Shown: one piece after another, positions 42,916 through 54,367 of the stretch
How positions within the stretch are numbered: position 1 is the first letter of the stretch
How the letters are laid out: each line of letters begins with the position of its first letter
Assembly: GCF_900112335.1 (NCBI RefSeq)
Contig: NZ_FOLG01000007.1
Coordinates: 124,001-188,000 of the forward strand
Length of the DNA stretch: 64,000 bases
Direction: 5' to 3'
From: Tropicimonas isoalkanivorans
GTDB lineage: Bacteria; Pseudomonadota; Alphaproteobacteria; Rhodobacterales; Rhodobacteraceae
Position numbers and translations under genes: made by a program
The notes under the pieces: generated by a model
The model's input: only the letters and a program-made list of their open reading frames with translations
The model's database searches: none
What the model was told of the DNA's origin: nothing

Positions 42916-43401
42916 CTAGTTTAGCACGAATTGCGAAATGAGAAGGTCGCGCACGCGATCACCGCCAACGACGAGCTGGATTCGGCGCAACATCTGCGCC
43001 CTGATCCGGATGAGCGCCGTCGGACGTTCGATCTCTTCGACCTCAACGGCCCGCAGGTAGCTGTTCAAAACGTCGAGAATGCGCGGCATCAGGGCTTCGA
43101 CTGTCCCCTCCTCCCCGGGCGCGACCTCGAGGTTGGCCTGGAACCGCAGGTGATGCCCCACCCCCTCCGACCGTCCGAGGGAGATGACAACGGGGTCCAT
43201 CGGGACGAAGGCCGTATCCAGTTGATCCGTCCCGTGGGCAGAGTGCGCCTCGTCCGAGCCCCCGGTATCCAGCAGCCCCGAATAGGTTGCCATGAATCCT
43301 GCGCCACCGAGCACCGACGCGAGGACGATCCCGATCAGAATGGGCATGAGGCCCTTGCGCGTTTTTTCCGGTGGCGCTTCCGCAGCCTGGACGTCTGCCA
43401 T
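42916..43401 (-). CDS. fliL: Flagellar basal-body-associated protein FliL
   Basis: The 161-residue protein has a cytoplasmic start, a membrane helix (about residues 18-38) and a periplasmic FliL domain (FVPMDPVVISLG, then LRFQANLEVAPGEE, and RVRDLLISQFVLN at the end). FliL rings support stator function. The ATG at 43401 was chosen because a GGAGAC site lies upstream; a longer frame to 43785 overlaps fliF on the other strand. A CtrA-like box lies in the region shared with the divergent fliF gene. Confidence 0.9.
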   Translation of the reverse strand: MADVQAAEAPPEKTRKGLMPILIGIVLASVLGGAGFMATYSGLLDTGGSDEAHSAHGTDQLDTAFVPMDPVVISLGRSEGVGHHLRFQANLEVAPGEEGTVEALMPRILDVLNSYLRAVEVEEIERPTALIRIRAQMLRRIQLVVGGDRVRDLLISQFVLN

Positions 43402-43448
43402 GTCGGTCTCCCGTGTGGTCCGCGAGGCACTGGATACGATGACAACGG

Positions 43449-43463
43449 CTAACCGATTGTTAA
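43449..43463. promoter_or_regulatory. Candidate CtrA-binding box in the fliL/fliF divergent region
   Basis: CTAA-CCGATTG-TTAA matches TTAA-N7-TTAA with one mismatch, the same degree of match as the box before flgE. It lies 48 bp from the fliL start and 59 bp from the fliF GTG start, so one site could serve both operons. Motif match only. Confidence 0.65.
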
Positions 43464-43521
43464 GCGAGATCTTCCAAAGATGCGCCGACGGGCAGAAGAC
43501 CCGCCGATTGGAGATTGTCGC

Positions 43522-45144
43522 GTGCAGAATGTTCTCGCTACCTGGTCCCGACTGGACGTACGCAAGCGAATCGTGGTCGTCGCCGCCGCGCTTGCCATGT
43601 TCGCCGCCGTCCTTGCGCTTTCGAGATTCGCCACTGCGCGCCCGATGGACCTGCTTTACGCCGGGCTGGAGGACGCGGCGGCCGGGGAGGTCGTGACCGC
43701 GCTCGAGCAACGCGGTGTCGCGTATGATGTGCGGGGGAAGGCAATCTATGTCGACGCGGCCCAGCGGGACGAGATCCGGATGCAACTCGCCAGCCAGTCG
43801 CTGCCGTCCAATGGCAGCGCCGGATACGAGCTTCTAGACAACCTGAACGGCTTCGGCACCACCTCGCAGATGTTCGACGCCACGTATTGGCGCGCCAAGG
43901 AAGGCGAACTTGCCCGGACCATCATGGCAAGCCAGCAGGTCCGCACTGCGCGGATCCATATTTCCGCAGCCCCCTCCCATGGCTTTCGGTCGGAGCGCGA
44001 AATGTCGGCATCGGTGTCGGTCAGTGCCGTTGGCGGAATCACTGACTCACAGGCGCGGGCCTACCGATTCCTCGTCGCGTCGGCCGTATCGGGAATGCGG
44101 TCCGGCGACGTCACCGTGATCGACAGCGACAGCGGCATCGTTGTGGGTTCCGAATCCCAACAGCCGATCGAGGACGGTCGCAAGGCTGCGGCTCTGAAGC
44201 GGAACGTGGAGCGGCTGCTGGAAGCCCATGTCGGGCAGGGCAATGCCGTTGTCGAAGTCAGCCTCGAAACGGTCACCGAACGCGAATCGATCACGGAACG
44301 CAGGATCGACCCCGACGGACGCGTGGCCATCAGCACCGAAACCGAAGAACGGAGCAATACCAGCCGCGGGTCGGCCGGGGGAGGCGTCACGGTCGCCAGC
44401 AATCTGCCTGACGGCGACGCCGCCGCCAGCGCATCGGACACCTCCAGTCAAAACGCCGAAAGCCGGGAACGGGTGAACTACGAGGTGTCCGAGACCCAGC
44501 GCGAGATCTTGAAGGTTCCCGGCAGCATTCGGCGCCTCACCGTGGCCGTGCTCGTCAATGCGCTCAACACGACGGACGCTGCAGGCGTCCCTGTGAGCAC
44601 GCCGCGCTCGGAAGCGGAGCTCGAGGATCTGAAATCGCTCATCGCCGCCGCCGTCGGCTTCGATGAGGCGCGGGGCGACCAGATCACCATCCGGTCGATG
44701 GCGTTCCAGACCCTCCCAGAACTGGACAGTGTCGCGGCTCCCGGCCTGTTCGATCGCCTCGACGTGATGAGCCTCCTTCAGATCGGCGGCCTGGCGTTGG
44801 TCGCCCTGATCCTCGGCCTCTTCGTGGTGCGCCCGATCTTTGCGCGTGGGCCGAGCCCGTCGCGGATTGATGCCGAGCCGCCGAACAGTCTGCCGAGCCC
44901 TACAAGCGATCTTCCCGACCTCCCGGCCCTCACCGGAGAAATCGACGACGAGCCGTTCGTTCCGGCGATGCAGGTGGTCAACACCTTTGACCTCGGAGAG
45001 GAGGACGGCCCGGACCAGGTGCCGAGCCTTGCAAACCGGGATGTGGACCCGGTCGCGCGGCTTCGGAGCCTTATTAACGAACGCCAACAGGAAACCGTGG
45101 AAGTACTGCGGAGCTGGATGGAAGATGACAGGAAGGACGCCTGA
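43522..45144 (+). CDS. fliF: Flagellar MS-ring protein FliF
   Basis: The 540-residue protein has an N-terminal membrane helix (about residues 15-34), the FliF periplasmic region (MDLLYAGLEDAAAGEVVTAL, then DNLNGFGTTSQMFD), a second helix (about 417-437) and a cytoplasmic tail that binds FliG. The start is set at GTG 43522 because GGAG lies 8 nt upstream and the N-terminus then matches related FliF proteins; ATG at 43480 is the alternative. fliH follows with a one-base overlap. Confidence 0.95.
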   Translation: MQNVLATWSRLDVRKRIVVVAAALAMFAAVLALSRFATARPMDLLYAGLEDAAAGEVVTALEQRGVAYDVRGKAIYVDAAQRDEIRMQLASQSLPSNGSAGYELLDNLNGFGTTSQMFDATYWRAKEGELARTIMASQQVRTARIHISAAPSHGFRSEREMSASVSVSAVGGITDSQARAYRFLVASAVSGMRSGDVTVIDSDSGIVVGSESQQPIEDGRKAAALKRNVERLLEAHVGQGNAVVEVSLETVTERESITERRIDPDGRVAISTETEERSNTSRGSAGGGVTVASNLPDGDAAASASDTSSQNAESRERVNYEVSETQREILKVPGSIRRLTVAVLVNALNTTDAAGVPVSTPRSEAELEDLKSLIAAAVGFDEARGDQITIRSMAFQTLPELDSVAAPGLFDRLDVMSLLQIGGLALVALILGLFVVRPIFARGPSPSRIDAEPPNSLPSPTSDLPDLPALTGEIDDEPFVPAMQVVNTFDLGEEDGPDQVPSLANRDVDPVARLRSLINERQQETVEVLRSWMEDDRKDA

Positions 45145-45746
45145 TGGGCCAACCCCTCAAGCTTGAGTGCTTCGACATTGAAGACACCGCATCGGCGGTC
45201 GTGCTGTTGCCGGAATCCCGTCTGGAGGAAGAGCGGCTGCAGGCCTTCGACAGTGGGTACAAGGCCGGTTGGGACGACGCCGCGGCCGCCCACGTGTCGC
45301 AACAGGCGAACATCTCCGAGGTCCTCGCCGACAACCTCCAACGGATGTCCTTCACCTATCACGAGGCGCGCGCGGCCATCCTCTCCGAAATGGAAGCTAT
45401 CCTGCGGGGCATGGTCGAGCGGATCCTGCCGTCCGCCCTGCAACCCTCCCTGGGCGAAATGATCCTCGACCGGGTGTTGGAGGTCTCGCAAGAGGCGGCC
45501 GAGGTTCCCGTGGAGATCGTGATCGCTCCGGAAAACGCGGAGCGGCTCCGCCAGATCGTCGCCGGCAAGGTGGCCCCCCCTCTGGACATACGGGAGGAAG
45601 TGTCCCTCGGCGGCGGGCAGGCCTTCCTCCGGATTGGAAGGACGGAGGAGAAAGTCGACCTCGACAGTGTCCTGCTCGAGATTTCCGCTGCCGTGACCGA
45701 TTTCTTCGAGTGCGGCACGCCTGAAAAGGAAGCCATCAATGCCTGA
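45144..45746 (+). CDS. fliH: Flagellar assembly protein FliH (divergent)
   Basis: The 200-residue cytoplasmic protein sits between fliF and fliN, has a helical middle (AILSEMEAILRGMVERIL) and a C-terminal domain with REEVSLGGGQAFLRIG like FliH/HrpE/YscL proteins. FliH regulates the export ATPase FliI, which is not in the window. Its ATG overlaps the fliF stop by one base. Similarity is weak, so the call rests partly on position. Confidence 0.8.
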   Translation: MGQPLKLECFDIEDTASAVVLLPESRLEEERLQAFDSGYKAGWDDAAAAHVSQQANISEVLADNLQRMSFTYHEARAAILSEMEAILRGMVERILPSALQPSLGEMILDRVLEVSQEAAEVPVEIVIAPENAERLRQIVAGKVAPPLDIREEVSLGGGQAFLRIGRTEEKVDLDSVLLEISAAVTDFFECGTPEKEAINA

Positions 45747-46023
45747 TACTGCATCTACGCCCGACCGATCCAATGCGTTCTCCCAAGTTCCGGTCGAAGT
45801 CATCGTTTCCGTGGGCCACGCCCGGCCACGGATTTCCGAACTGCTCGGGCTGGAGCGCAATGCGGTTCTGCCGCTGGACAGGCGCGTCGAGGACCCTGTC
45901 GAACTCTTCGTCGGCGACCGGCTGATCGCGCGCGGGCAGTTGATCGAACAGAGCGGCGCGCGGGAGGGGCAACTCGCCGTGCGGCTTACGGAGATCATCG
46001 AGAACGGCGAGAGCCTGACGTGA
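45739..46023 (+). CDS. fliN: Flagellar switch protein FliN
   Basis: The 94-residue protein is a single SpoA/FliN domain: VPVEVIVSVGHARPRISELL and then VELFVGDRLIARGQLIE. It forms the lower C-ring. The gene overlaps fliH by 8 nt and fliP by 4 nt. fliM and fliG, usual partners in the switch, are absent here and must lie elsewhere. Confidence 0.92.
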   Translation: MPDTASTPDRSNAFSQVPVEVIVSVGHARPRISELLGLERNAVLPLDRRVEDPVELFVGDRLIARGQLIEQSGAREGQLAVRLTEIIENGESLT

Positions 46024-46772
46024 CACGATCCCGCATCGTGTGGCGGGCCGCGACGATCTTGGCCGTGTTCGCGCCAGCCCTTTTGGCCGGATCGGCACAG
46101 GCGCAAGAGGTCGTTCTCTCCCTCGGGGAGGGCAACTCCCTGACCGCAACCAGTATCCAGCTATTCCTGCTCGTCGGATTCATCAGCTTCGCGCCCGGCC
46201 TTCTGGTGATGGCCACCTGCTTCCCGCTGATTGTCACAGTGCTTTCGATCCTGCGCCAGGCGACGGGGCTGCAGCAGTCGCCGCCGAATACACTCATAAT
46301 CTCGCTTGCCCTGGTGCTTACGTACTATGTCATGGATCCGGTCTTCACCGAGGCCTGGACGACAGGGCTCAGGCCGCTGATGCAGGAGGAAATCGACGCG
46401 GCAGCCGCCATCGAGCGCATCGTGGAGCCGTTTTCGGAATTCATGCTCACCCGGGCCGACCCGGAGACAATCGAGAGAATGGCGGCACTTCGGCAGGTCG
46501 GGGAGGTGAGTGGCCTCGATCTCGGCGCCCCGCCGCTTTCGGTCCTCATCCCGTCGTTCATGCTGAGCGAAATTTCCACGGCCTTCCAGATCGGCTTCCT
46601 GCTCTTCCTGCCATTTCTCATCATCGACCTTGTGGTGGCAGCGATCCTGATGTCCATGGGCATGATGATGGTGCCGCCAGCGCTCGTCTCGCTGCCCTTC
46701 AAGCTGGCGTTCTTTGTCGTCGCCGATGGGTGGGCACTCACCACCGAGGCGCTCGTACGGGGATACTTCTGA
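46020..46772 (+). CDS. fliP: Flagellar export protein FliP
   Basis: The 250-residue protein has a signal-like N-terminus and the FliP body: LLVGFISFAPGLLVMATCFP, PNTLIISLALVLTYYVM, SFMLSEISTAFQIGFLLFLP and IDLVVAAILMSMGMMMVPPA. It forms the export gate core with FliQ and FliR. The start is GTG, overlapping the fliN stop. It is the last flagellar gene; the next gene is the convergent cbbR. Confidence 0.96.
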   Translation: MTRSRIVWRAATILAVFAPALLAGSAQAQEVVLSLGEGNSLTATSIQLFLLVGFISFAPGLLVMATCFPLIVTVLSILRQATGLQQSPPNTLIISLALVLTYYVMDPVFTEAWTTGLRPLMQEEIDAAAAIERIVEPFSEFMLTRADPETIERMAALRQVGEVSGLDLGAPPLSVLIPSFMLSEISTAFQIGFLLFLPFLIIDLVVAAILMSMGMMMVPPALVSLPFKLAFFVVADGWALTTEALVRGYF

Positions 46773-46794
46773 CCACTGCCACAAGTAGCGTCCG

Positions 46795-46808
46795 CCGGTG
46801 ATCACCGG
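46795..46808. repeat. Perfect 14-bp palindrome between fliP and cbbR
   Basis: CCGGTGATCACCGG lies in the 53-bp gap of the convergent fliP and cbbR genes. It has no loop and no T-run, so it does not look like an intrinsic terminator; it may be a protein site or a chance palindrome. Confidence 0.4.
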
Positions 46809-46825
46809 GCTGGCCTGCTCTCCCT

Positions 46826-47755
46826 TCAGGACAGGTTGTGTTCGAAGATCTTGTCGATGGAAGACAGGATATGGCAGCGAACCTCTCGCGCCGCGCCCGT
46901 GAGCGGGCGGTCGGAGGGATGGATGACATACCACTTGCGGATGATCGGCAGATTGTCCGCCTTGGGCGAAACCAGGCGCCCGGAGTGAAGCTCTTCGGCG
47001 ACGGTGTGCTGGGACAGGATCGAGATCCCCAGCCCCGCAATGACGGACTGCTTGATGGTCTCGTTCGAGGGCATTTCCAGCAAGTGGTCCGGCTCCCCGA
47101 GATCGAGATTGCGCAGATACTGCTCGGTCAAGCCCCGGGTGCCAGACCCCTGTTCGCGGGTGATGAAGGGCTCCGCGAAGATATCCTCCGGCGCGATCTT
47201 CCGGAGCCGCGCCAAGCGATGATCCGGGGGCACGACCAGCACGTGCGGGTTGTCACCAATCGGCGTCGCCATGACCGGCGGCGTCCGCGGCGGGCGGCCC
47301 ATCAGAGTCAGGTCGAAGGCGCGGTCGTTCAGCCCGGCAAGGATCTCGCCGCGATTGCCCACCTTCAGGATCACCTCGACGCCAGGCAGGCTCCGTTTCA
47401 GCCGCGCCACCAGCATCGGCGCGAAATACTTCGCCGTGCTCACGACGCCGAGTACCACGACACCCGCCTGCCCCCGGCGCAACGCGTCGATGGTCAGCAT
47501 CGCCTGCTCCAAGCTGGTCTCGGCCTTCTCGAACGCCAGGAGCAACGCCTCGCCCTCGGCTGTGGGTGTGAACGCCTCGGCCCCTTCGCGGTAGAGCATC
47601 TTGCAGCCGAGGGCTTCCTCCAGCGCCTTGAGCTGGCTGTGAACGGCGGGCGGCGTGAGCGACAACTCCTCGGCGGCACGGCTGATCGACCGCTGCGCCG
47701 TGACGGACCGCAGGGCGCGAAGCTGTTTCAAGGTCAGGGCGTTGAGCGCACTCAT
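46826..47755 (-). CDS. cbbR: LysR-family regulator of the CBB operon, CbbR
   Basis: The 309-residue protein has an N-terminal LysR helix-turn-helix (LTLKQLRALRSVTAQRSISR then AAEELSLTPPAVHSQLKALE) and a LysR co-inducer domain. Its position, divergent from fbp and the rest of the CBB operon with a 99-bp shared control region, marks it as CbbR. CbbR activates the operon in response to metabolites such as RuBP or NADPH in related bacteria. Length is normal. Confidence 0.95.
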   Translation of the reverse strand: MSALNALTLKQLRALRSVTAQRSISRAAEELSLTPPAVHSQLKALEEALGCKMLYREGAEAFTPTAEGEALLLAFEKAETSLEQAMLTIDALRRGQAGVVVLGVVSTAKYFAPMLVARLKRSLPGVEVILKVGNRGEILAGLNDRAFDLTLMGRPPRTPPVMATPIGDNPHVLVVPPDHRLARLRKIAPEDIFAEPFITREQGSGTRGLTEQYLRNLDLGEPDHLLEMPSNETIKQSVIAGLGISILSQHTVAEELHSGRLVSPKADNLPIIRKWYVIHPSDRPLTGAAREVRCHILSSIDKIFEHNLS

Positions 47756-47854
47756 TAGATTTCTCTGAAGGATTCTTCTTATATTTTAAATTTCCTTATA
47801 ATTCAAAACAAGGAATATAACACCTGTTCGTTCATCGCAGGAAGGGAGGCCGCG
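47756..47854. promoter_or_regulatory. AT-rich cbbR/cbbF control region with inverted repeat
   Basis: The 99-bp gap is strikingly AT-rich at 47779-47820 and holds TTCCTT (47792-47797) and AAGGAA (47810-47815), an inverted repeat with a 12-bp spacer, plus several TNA triplets. This fits a CbbR operator of the LysR T-N11-A type. A GGGAGG ribosome site precedes the fbp ATG. The exact operator halves need footprinting to be sure. Confidence 0.7.
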
Positions 47855-48862
47855 ATGCTGGAGACGGTAAGTTCCATCGAGACCACGCATGTGCCCGACG
47901 CCCTGCGCCCGACGATCGAGGCGCTGGCGAAAGTCGCGCGCAACCTCTCCTACACGATCCGGCGCGGGCCTCTTGGCCAGTCGCTCGGGCACGCGGTGGG
48001 AGAGAACACGGACGGCGATGCGCAAAAGGCGCTGGACGTTTTGGCGGACGACGCGTTCGCTAGCGCCCTCGGTGCGGCCGGCGTGCGCTGGTACGCCTCT
48101 GAAGAGCGGGAGGAGATCGTGCCGCTGAGCGAGCACGGCCGTTTCGCGCTCGCCATCGATCCGCTGGACGGATCGTCAAATATCGACGCGAACGTCTCCA
48201 TCGGCACGATCTTTTCGATCTACGAGGCGAAAGGCGATTCATATGCCAGCCTGCTCCGCCCTGCCAGGGAGCAGATCGCGGCCGGCTACGTCATCTATGG
48301 GCCGCAGACCCAAATGATCGTGACCTTCGGCGCCGGTGTACAGACCTACCTGCTGGACCCGGAAACCGACACGTTCAAGCTCGTCGAGGCCACGAAGACC
48401 ATCCCCGAAGGTTCCAGCGAATTCGCGATCAACGCGTCCAATTACCGCCACTGGTCCAAGCCCGTGCGGGCCTACATCGACGACTGCCTAGCGGGAAGCG
48501 AAGGACCGCGGGGGAAGAATTTCAACATGCGCTGGATCGCGTCCCTCGTGGCTGAAACCCACCGGATCATGAGCCGCGGCGGGATCTTCCTCTATCCCGG
48601 CGACGACCGCCCCGGCTACGGCCGTGGCCGGCTCCGCACGGTCTACGAATGCGCCCCCATCGCCTTCCTCATGGAACAGGCCGGCGGGGCGGCGACCGAC
48701 GGCTGCGACCCGATCATGTCGCGCACCGCCCGCACCCTGCACGAGCGGACGCCCTTCGTTTTCGGCACCACGGTCAAGGTCGACCGGGTCGCCGCCTACC
48801 ACGACCTGCCGGATCACGAGGTTTCCGCGCTGTTCGGCAATCGCGGCCTGTTCCGCGCCTGA
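47855..48862 (+). CDS. cbbF: Fructose-1,6-bisphosphatase class I (CbbF)
   Basis: The 335-residue enzyme has the FBPase signature [16 protein letters not shown], with metal-binding Asp residues, and later GGIFLYPGD and [12 protein letters not shown]. It dephosphorylates fructose-1,6-bisphosphate and, in many CBB operons, sedoheptulose-1,7-bisphosphate. It is the first gene of the operon and has a GGGAGG site. The prk gene follows 13 bp downstream. Confidence 0.96.
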   Translation: MLETVSSIETTHVPDALRPTIEALAKVARNLSYTIRRGPLGQSLGHAVGENTDGDAQKALDVLADDAFASALGAAGVRWYASEEREEIVPLSEHGRFALAIDPLDGSSNIDANVSIGTIFSIYEAKGDSYASLLRPAREQIAAGYVIYGPQTQMIVTFGAGVQTYLLDPETDTFKLVEATKTIPEGSSEFAINASNYRHWSKPVRAYIDDCLAGSEGPRGKNFNMRWIASLVAETHRIMSRGGIFLYPGDDRPGYGRGRLRTVYECAPIAFLMEQAGGAATDGCDPIMSRTARTLHERTPFVFGTTVKVDRVAAYHDLPDHEVSALFGNRGLFRA

Positions 48863-48875
48863 GAAAGACACACAC

Positions 48876-49763
48876 ATGAGCAAGAACTACCCGATCATCT
48901 CGGTGACCGGCTCCTCCGGTGCGGGCACCACCACCGTCAAGGCGACCTTCGAACAGATCTTCCGCCGCGAGGGCATCACGGCGAGCATGATCGAGGGCGA
49001 CGCTTTCCACCGCTACAACCGCGCCGAGATGCGCGAGGAGATGGAGGCGCATAAGGCCGCCGGCAACGACACGTTCAGCCATTTCTCCTACGAGGCCAAC
49101 GCGCTCGACAAGCTGGAGGAGGTGTTCCGCAGCTTCGGCGAGACCGGCACCGGCAAGACCCGGACCTACGTGCATGACGAGGCTGAGGCCGAAACTTACG
49201 GCACCCCGCCGGGCCAGTTCACCGACTGGCGCGACCTGGAACCGGGCGCCGACCTGCTGTTCTACGAAGGGCTGCATGGCGCGGTGGTGAACGAGGACGT
49301 CAACCTGTCCGTCCTGGCGGATCTCAAGATCGGCGTGGTGCCGGTCATCAATCTCGAATGGATCCAGAAGATCCACCGGGACCGCTCCAGCCGCGGCTAT
49401 TCCACCGAGGCCGTGACGGACACCATCCTGCGCCGGATGCACGCCTATGTGCACTGCATCTGCCCGCAATTCACCGAAACGGACGTGAATTTTCAGCGAG
49501 TGCCCGTCGTCGACACCTCCAACCCCTTCATCTCCCGCTGGATTCCGACGCCCGACGAGAGCCTCGTGGTGATCCGGTTCAAGAACCCGCGGGGGATCGA
49601 TTTCCCCTACCTAACGTCGATGATCCAGAACTCCTGGATGTCCCGCGCCAATTCCATCGTGATCCCCGGCTCCAAGATGGACCTCGCCATGCAGCTCATC
49701 TTCACGCCCATGGTGATCCGCCTCATCCAGGAGTCCCGCCGCGCCAGAGGAGACCGCAGATGA
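48876..49763 (+). CDS. cbbP: Phosphoribulokinase (CbbP)
   Basis: The 295-residue kinase has the P-loop [10 protein letters not shown] near the N-terminus and signatures [13 protein letters not shown] and FYEGLHGAV. It makes ribulose-1,5-bisphosphate from ribulose-5-phosphate, the step before RuBisCO. This is the bacterial (class I) type. The ATG at 48876 was chosen since the longer frame lies inside fbp. It overlaps the tkt start (ATGA). Confidence 0.97.
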   Translation: MSKNYPIISVTGSSGAGTTTVKATFEQIFRREGITASMIEGDAFHRYNRAEMREEMEAHKAAGNDTFSHFSYEANALDKLEEVFRSFGETGTGKTRTYVHDEAEAETYGTPPGQFTDWRDLEPGADLLFYEGLHGAVVNEDVNLSVLADLKIGVVPVINLEWIQKIHRDRSSRGYSTEAVTDTILRRMHAYVHCICPQFTETDVNFQRVPVVDTSNPFISRWIPTPDESLVVIRFKNPRGIDFPYLTSMIQNSWMSRANSIVIPGSKMDLAMQLIFTPMVIRLIQESRRARGDRR

Positions 49764-51766
49764 ACGTTCAACAGACCGTCCAGACAGGGGTCGAAGACCT
49801 CATGGCCAATGCAATCCGCGTGCTGGCGATGGACGCGGTGCAGGCCGCGAACTCCGGTCATCCGGGTGCGCCGATGGGGCTCGCCGACGTGGCCACGGTC
49901 CTCTTCAACCGCTTCATGAAGGTTGACCCGAGCGACGCTCAATGGCCCGACCGGGATCGGTTCGTCCTGAGCGCGGGGCACGGCTCGATGTTGATCTACG
50001 CGATCAATCATCTGCTCGGCTACGACGACATGGGGATGGACCAACTCCGCACGTTCCGTCAGCTCGGCGCGCGCACGGCCGGCCACCCGGAATACGGCCA
50101 CGCCAAGGGGATCGAGACCACGACCGGGCCGCTTGGGCAAGGGATCGCCACCGCCGTCGGCATGGCATTGGCCGAGCGCATGATGAACGCCCGCTTCGGC
50201 GACGACCTGGTGGACCACTACACCTATGTGATCGCCGGTGACGGTTGCCTGATGGAAGGCATCAGCCACGAAGCCATCGACCTTGCCGGGCACCTCGGCC
50301 TTGGCCGGCTGATCGTCCTCTGGGACGACAATGCGATCACGATCGATGGGGCAACCGACCTCTCCACGTCGACCGACCAGCGGGCCCGTTTCGCAGCCGC
50401 CGGCTGGCACGTGCAGGGGGTGGACGGGCACGACAAAGCGGCCATTGCCGCCGCCATCGAGGCCGCCCGGAACGATGCGCGCCCGTCCCTGATCGCCTGC
50501 AAGACCATCATCGGCTTTGGCGCGCCCACCAAGCAGGGGACGCACCACACCCACGGTGCGCCCTTGGGAGACGAGGAGGTCGCCGCCACCCGCGCGGCTC
50601 TCGGTTGGCCACACGCGCCGTTCGAGATTCCCGACGACATCCGGCAGAGCTGGCGGGGGATCGCCGAACGCGGTGCGCAGGCCCGCTCCGCCTGGGCCGC
50701 ACGGCTGGACGCCTCCGACCGCAAGGACGCATTCCGGACCAATCTGGCGCCAGTGGACGCCGCCGCACTTCGCGAGGCCATCTGCGCGCACAAGCAACGC
50801 CTGTCCGCCGAAGCGCCCAAGGTGGCGACGCGTCAGTCGTCCCAGATGGCACTCGAGGTGGTCAATGCCACCCTGCCCAACTCGGTCGGCGGCTCGGCGG
50901 ACCTGACCGGCTCGAACAACACGAAGACGAAGGGCATGACGCCGGTCACGCGCGACGACTTTTCGGGCGACTACATCCACTACGGCGTTCGCGAACATGC
51001 CATGGCCGCTGCGATGAACGGCATTTCGCTGCATGGCGGTCTGCGGCCTTACGGCGGCACCTTTCTCGTCTTCGCCGACTACTGCCGCCCGGCGATCCGC
51101 CTGTCCGCGCTGATGGACCAGCCCGTCACTTACGTTTTCACCCACGATTCAATCGGGCTGGGTGAGGACGGGCCGACCCATCAGCCGGTTGAGACCATCG
51201 CCTCGCTCCGCGCCATGCCGAACCTCACGGTCATCCGCCCGGCGGATGCGGTGGAAGCGGCGGAAGCCTGGGAGATCGCGACAACCTCGCAAAGGACGCC
51301 CACCGCACTCTGCCTATCGCGGCAGGCCCTCCCCACCCTGCGCACCGCCCATACAGAGTCCAACATGGTGGCGCGCGGCGCCTATGTTCTGCGCGAGGCA
51401 AACGGGGGCCGCGACGTGACGCTGATCGCTACTGGCTCGGAAGTGGAGATCGCGCTCAAGGCGGCCGACGTGCTTGCCGAAGATGGCTTGCGCGCTGCGG
51501 TGGTCTCCGCCCCGAGCTTCGAGCTCTTTGCCCACCAACCGGCCACCTATCGGCTAAACGTGCGCGGCACCGCGCCCCGCGTCGGCGTGGAGGCCGCCGT
51601 CCGCCAGGGTTGGGAGCTGTTTCTGGAACGATCCGACGGCTTCGTGGGCATGACCGGCTTCGGTGCCTCGGCACCCGCCGCCGCGCTCTATCGCACTTTC
51701 GGGATCACGCCGGAGGCCGTCGCCGACGCCGCCCGACGCCTCGCCGCCGCGCAGCACACCGACTGA
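49760..51766 (+). CDS. cbbT: Transketolase (CbbT)
   Basis: The 668-residue enzyme has the transketolase N-terminus ([20 protein letters not shown]), the thiamine diphosphate segment [13 protein letters not shown], and the pyrimidine domain with [15 protein letters not shown]. It rebuilds pentose phosphates in the CBB cycle. It is translationally coupled to prk and is followed by fba after 22 bp. A longer frame to 49358 is only overlap with prk. Length is normal. Confidence 0.96.
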   Translation: MNVQQTVQTGVEDLMANAIRVLAMDAVQAANSGHPGAPMGLADVATVLFNRFMKVDPSDAQWPDRDRFVLSAGHGSMLIYAINHLLGYDDMGMDQLRTFRQLGARTAGHPEYGHAKGIETTTGPLGQGIATAVGMALAERMMNARFGDDLVDHYTYVIAGDGCLMEGISHEAIDLAGHLGLGRLIVLWDDNAITIDGATDLSTSTDQRARFAAAGWHVQGVDGHDKAAIAAAIEAARNDARPSLIACKTIIGFGAPTKQGTHHTHGAPLGDEEVAATRAALGWPHAPFEIPDDIRQSWRGIAERGAQARSAWAARLDASDRKDAFRTNLAPVDAAALREAICAHKQRLSAEAPKVATRQSSQMALEVVNATLPNSVGGSADLTGSNNTKTKGMTPVTRDDFSGDYIHYGVREHAMAAAMNGISLHGGLRPYGGTFLVFADYCRPAIRLSALMDQPVTYVFTHDSIGLGEDGPTHQPVETIASLRAMPNLTVIRPADAVEAAEAWEIATTSQRTPTALCLSRQALPTLRTAHTESNMVARGAYVLREANGGRDVTLIATGSEVEIALKAADVLAEDGLRAAVVSAPSFELFAHQPATYRLNVRGTAPRVGVEAAVRQGWELFLERSDGFVGMTGFGASAPAAALYRTFGITPEAVADAARRLAAAQHTD

Positions 51767-51788
51767 CAGCATTTACAGGGAGGATCAC

Positions 51789-52868
51789 ATGGCACTCATC
51801 ACATTGCGACAACTGCTGGACGACGCCGCGGAGCATGGCTACGGCGTCCCGGCTTTCAACATCAACAACATGGAGCAGGGTCTGGCGATCCTGAAGGCGG
51901 CCGACACCGTGGATGCGCCCGTGATCCTGCAGGCCAGCCGTGGTGCCCGGAGCTATGCCGGGGACATCATGCTGCGCCGGATGGTGCAGGCGCTCTCCGA
52001 GATGTATCCCGCGATCCCGATCTGCCTGCACCAGGACCACGGCAACAACGAGGCAACCTGCCTTTCCGCGATCCGCCACGGCTTCACCTCCGTCATGATG
52101 GACGGCTCGTTGGAGGCGGACATGAAGACGCCGGCAAGCTACGATTACAACGTCGCCATCACCGCCAAGGTCGCCGAGGCCGCCCATGCCGTGGGCGCTT
52201 CGGTGGAGGGCGAGCTGGGCGTGCTCGGCTCGCTGGAAACCGGGGAAGCCGCGGCGGAGGACGGCTCCGGCGCGGAAGGCAAGCTCGATCACGACCAGCT
52301 TCTGACCGACCCCGACCAGGCTGTCGACTTCGTCATGCGGACGAAATGCGACGCGCTCGCGATTGCCTGCGGCACCAGCCACGGCGCCTACAAGTTCACC
52401 CGCCAGCCGGACGGCGACATCCTGGCGATGAACGTGATCGAGGCCATCCACCACACCCTGCCGAACACGCACCTGGTGATGCACGGCTCGTCGTCCGTGC
52501 CGCAGCCGCTGCAGGACCTGATCAATGCCAATGGCGGCGAGATGCCCCAGACCTGGGGCGTGCCGGTCGAGGAGATCGAGCGCGGCATCCGCCACGGGGT
52601 TCGCAAGGTCAACATCGACACCGATTGCCGGATGGCCATGACCGGTCAGTTTCGCAGGGTCGCGCAGGAAAACCCGAAGGAATTCGACCCGCGCAAGTTC
52701 CTGATCCCGGCGATGGCCGAACTGGAAGCGCTCTGCCGCGACCGCTTCGAACGCTTCGGCACCGTCGGTAACGCCAGCCGGATCCGCGTGATGCCGATGG
52801 ACGAAATGGCCGCGCGCTACGCCGCCGGGGTGCTGGACCCCATCACCGACGCGGCCGCCGCTGCCTGA
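51789..52868 (+). CDS. cbbA: Fructose-bisphosphate aldolase, class II (CbbA)
   Basis: The 359-residue zinc aldolase has [15 protein letters not shown], the zinc-binding HQDHGNN, later VMHGSSSVP and the [10 protein letters not shown] segment. It makes fructose-1,6-bisphosphate or sedoheptulose-1,7-bisphosphate. A GGGAGG site precedes the ATG. It lies directly before cbbL, an order common in proteobacterial red-type operons. Confidence 0.96.
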   Translation: MALITLRQLLDDAAEHGYGVPAFNINNMEQGLAILKAADTVDAPVILQASRGARSYAGDIMLRRMVQALSEMYPAIPICLHQDHGNNEATCLSAIRHGFTSVMMDGSLEADMKTPASYDYNVAITAKVAEAAHAVGASVEGELGVLGSLETGEAAAEDGSGAEGKLDHDQLLTDPDQAVDFVMRTKCDALAIACGTSHGAYKFTRQPDGDILAMNVIEAIHHTLPNTHLVMHGSSSVPQPLQDLINANGGEMPQTWGVPVEEIERGIRHGVRKVNIDTDCRMAMTGQFRRVAQENPKEFDPRKFLIPAMAELEALCRDRFERFGTVGNASRIRVMPMDEMAARYAAGVLDPITDAAAAA

Positions 52869-54356
<1,488 letters not shown>

Positions 54357-54367
54357 GGAGAGACACG

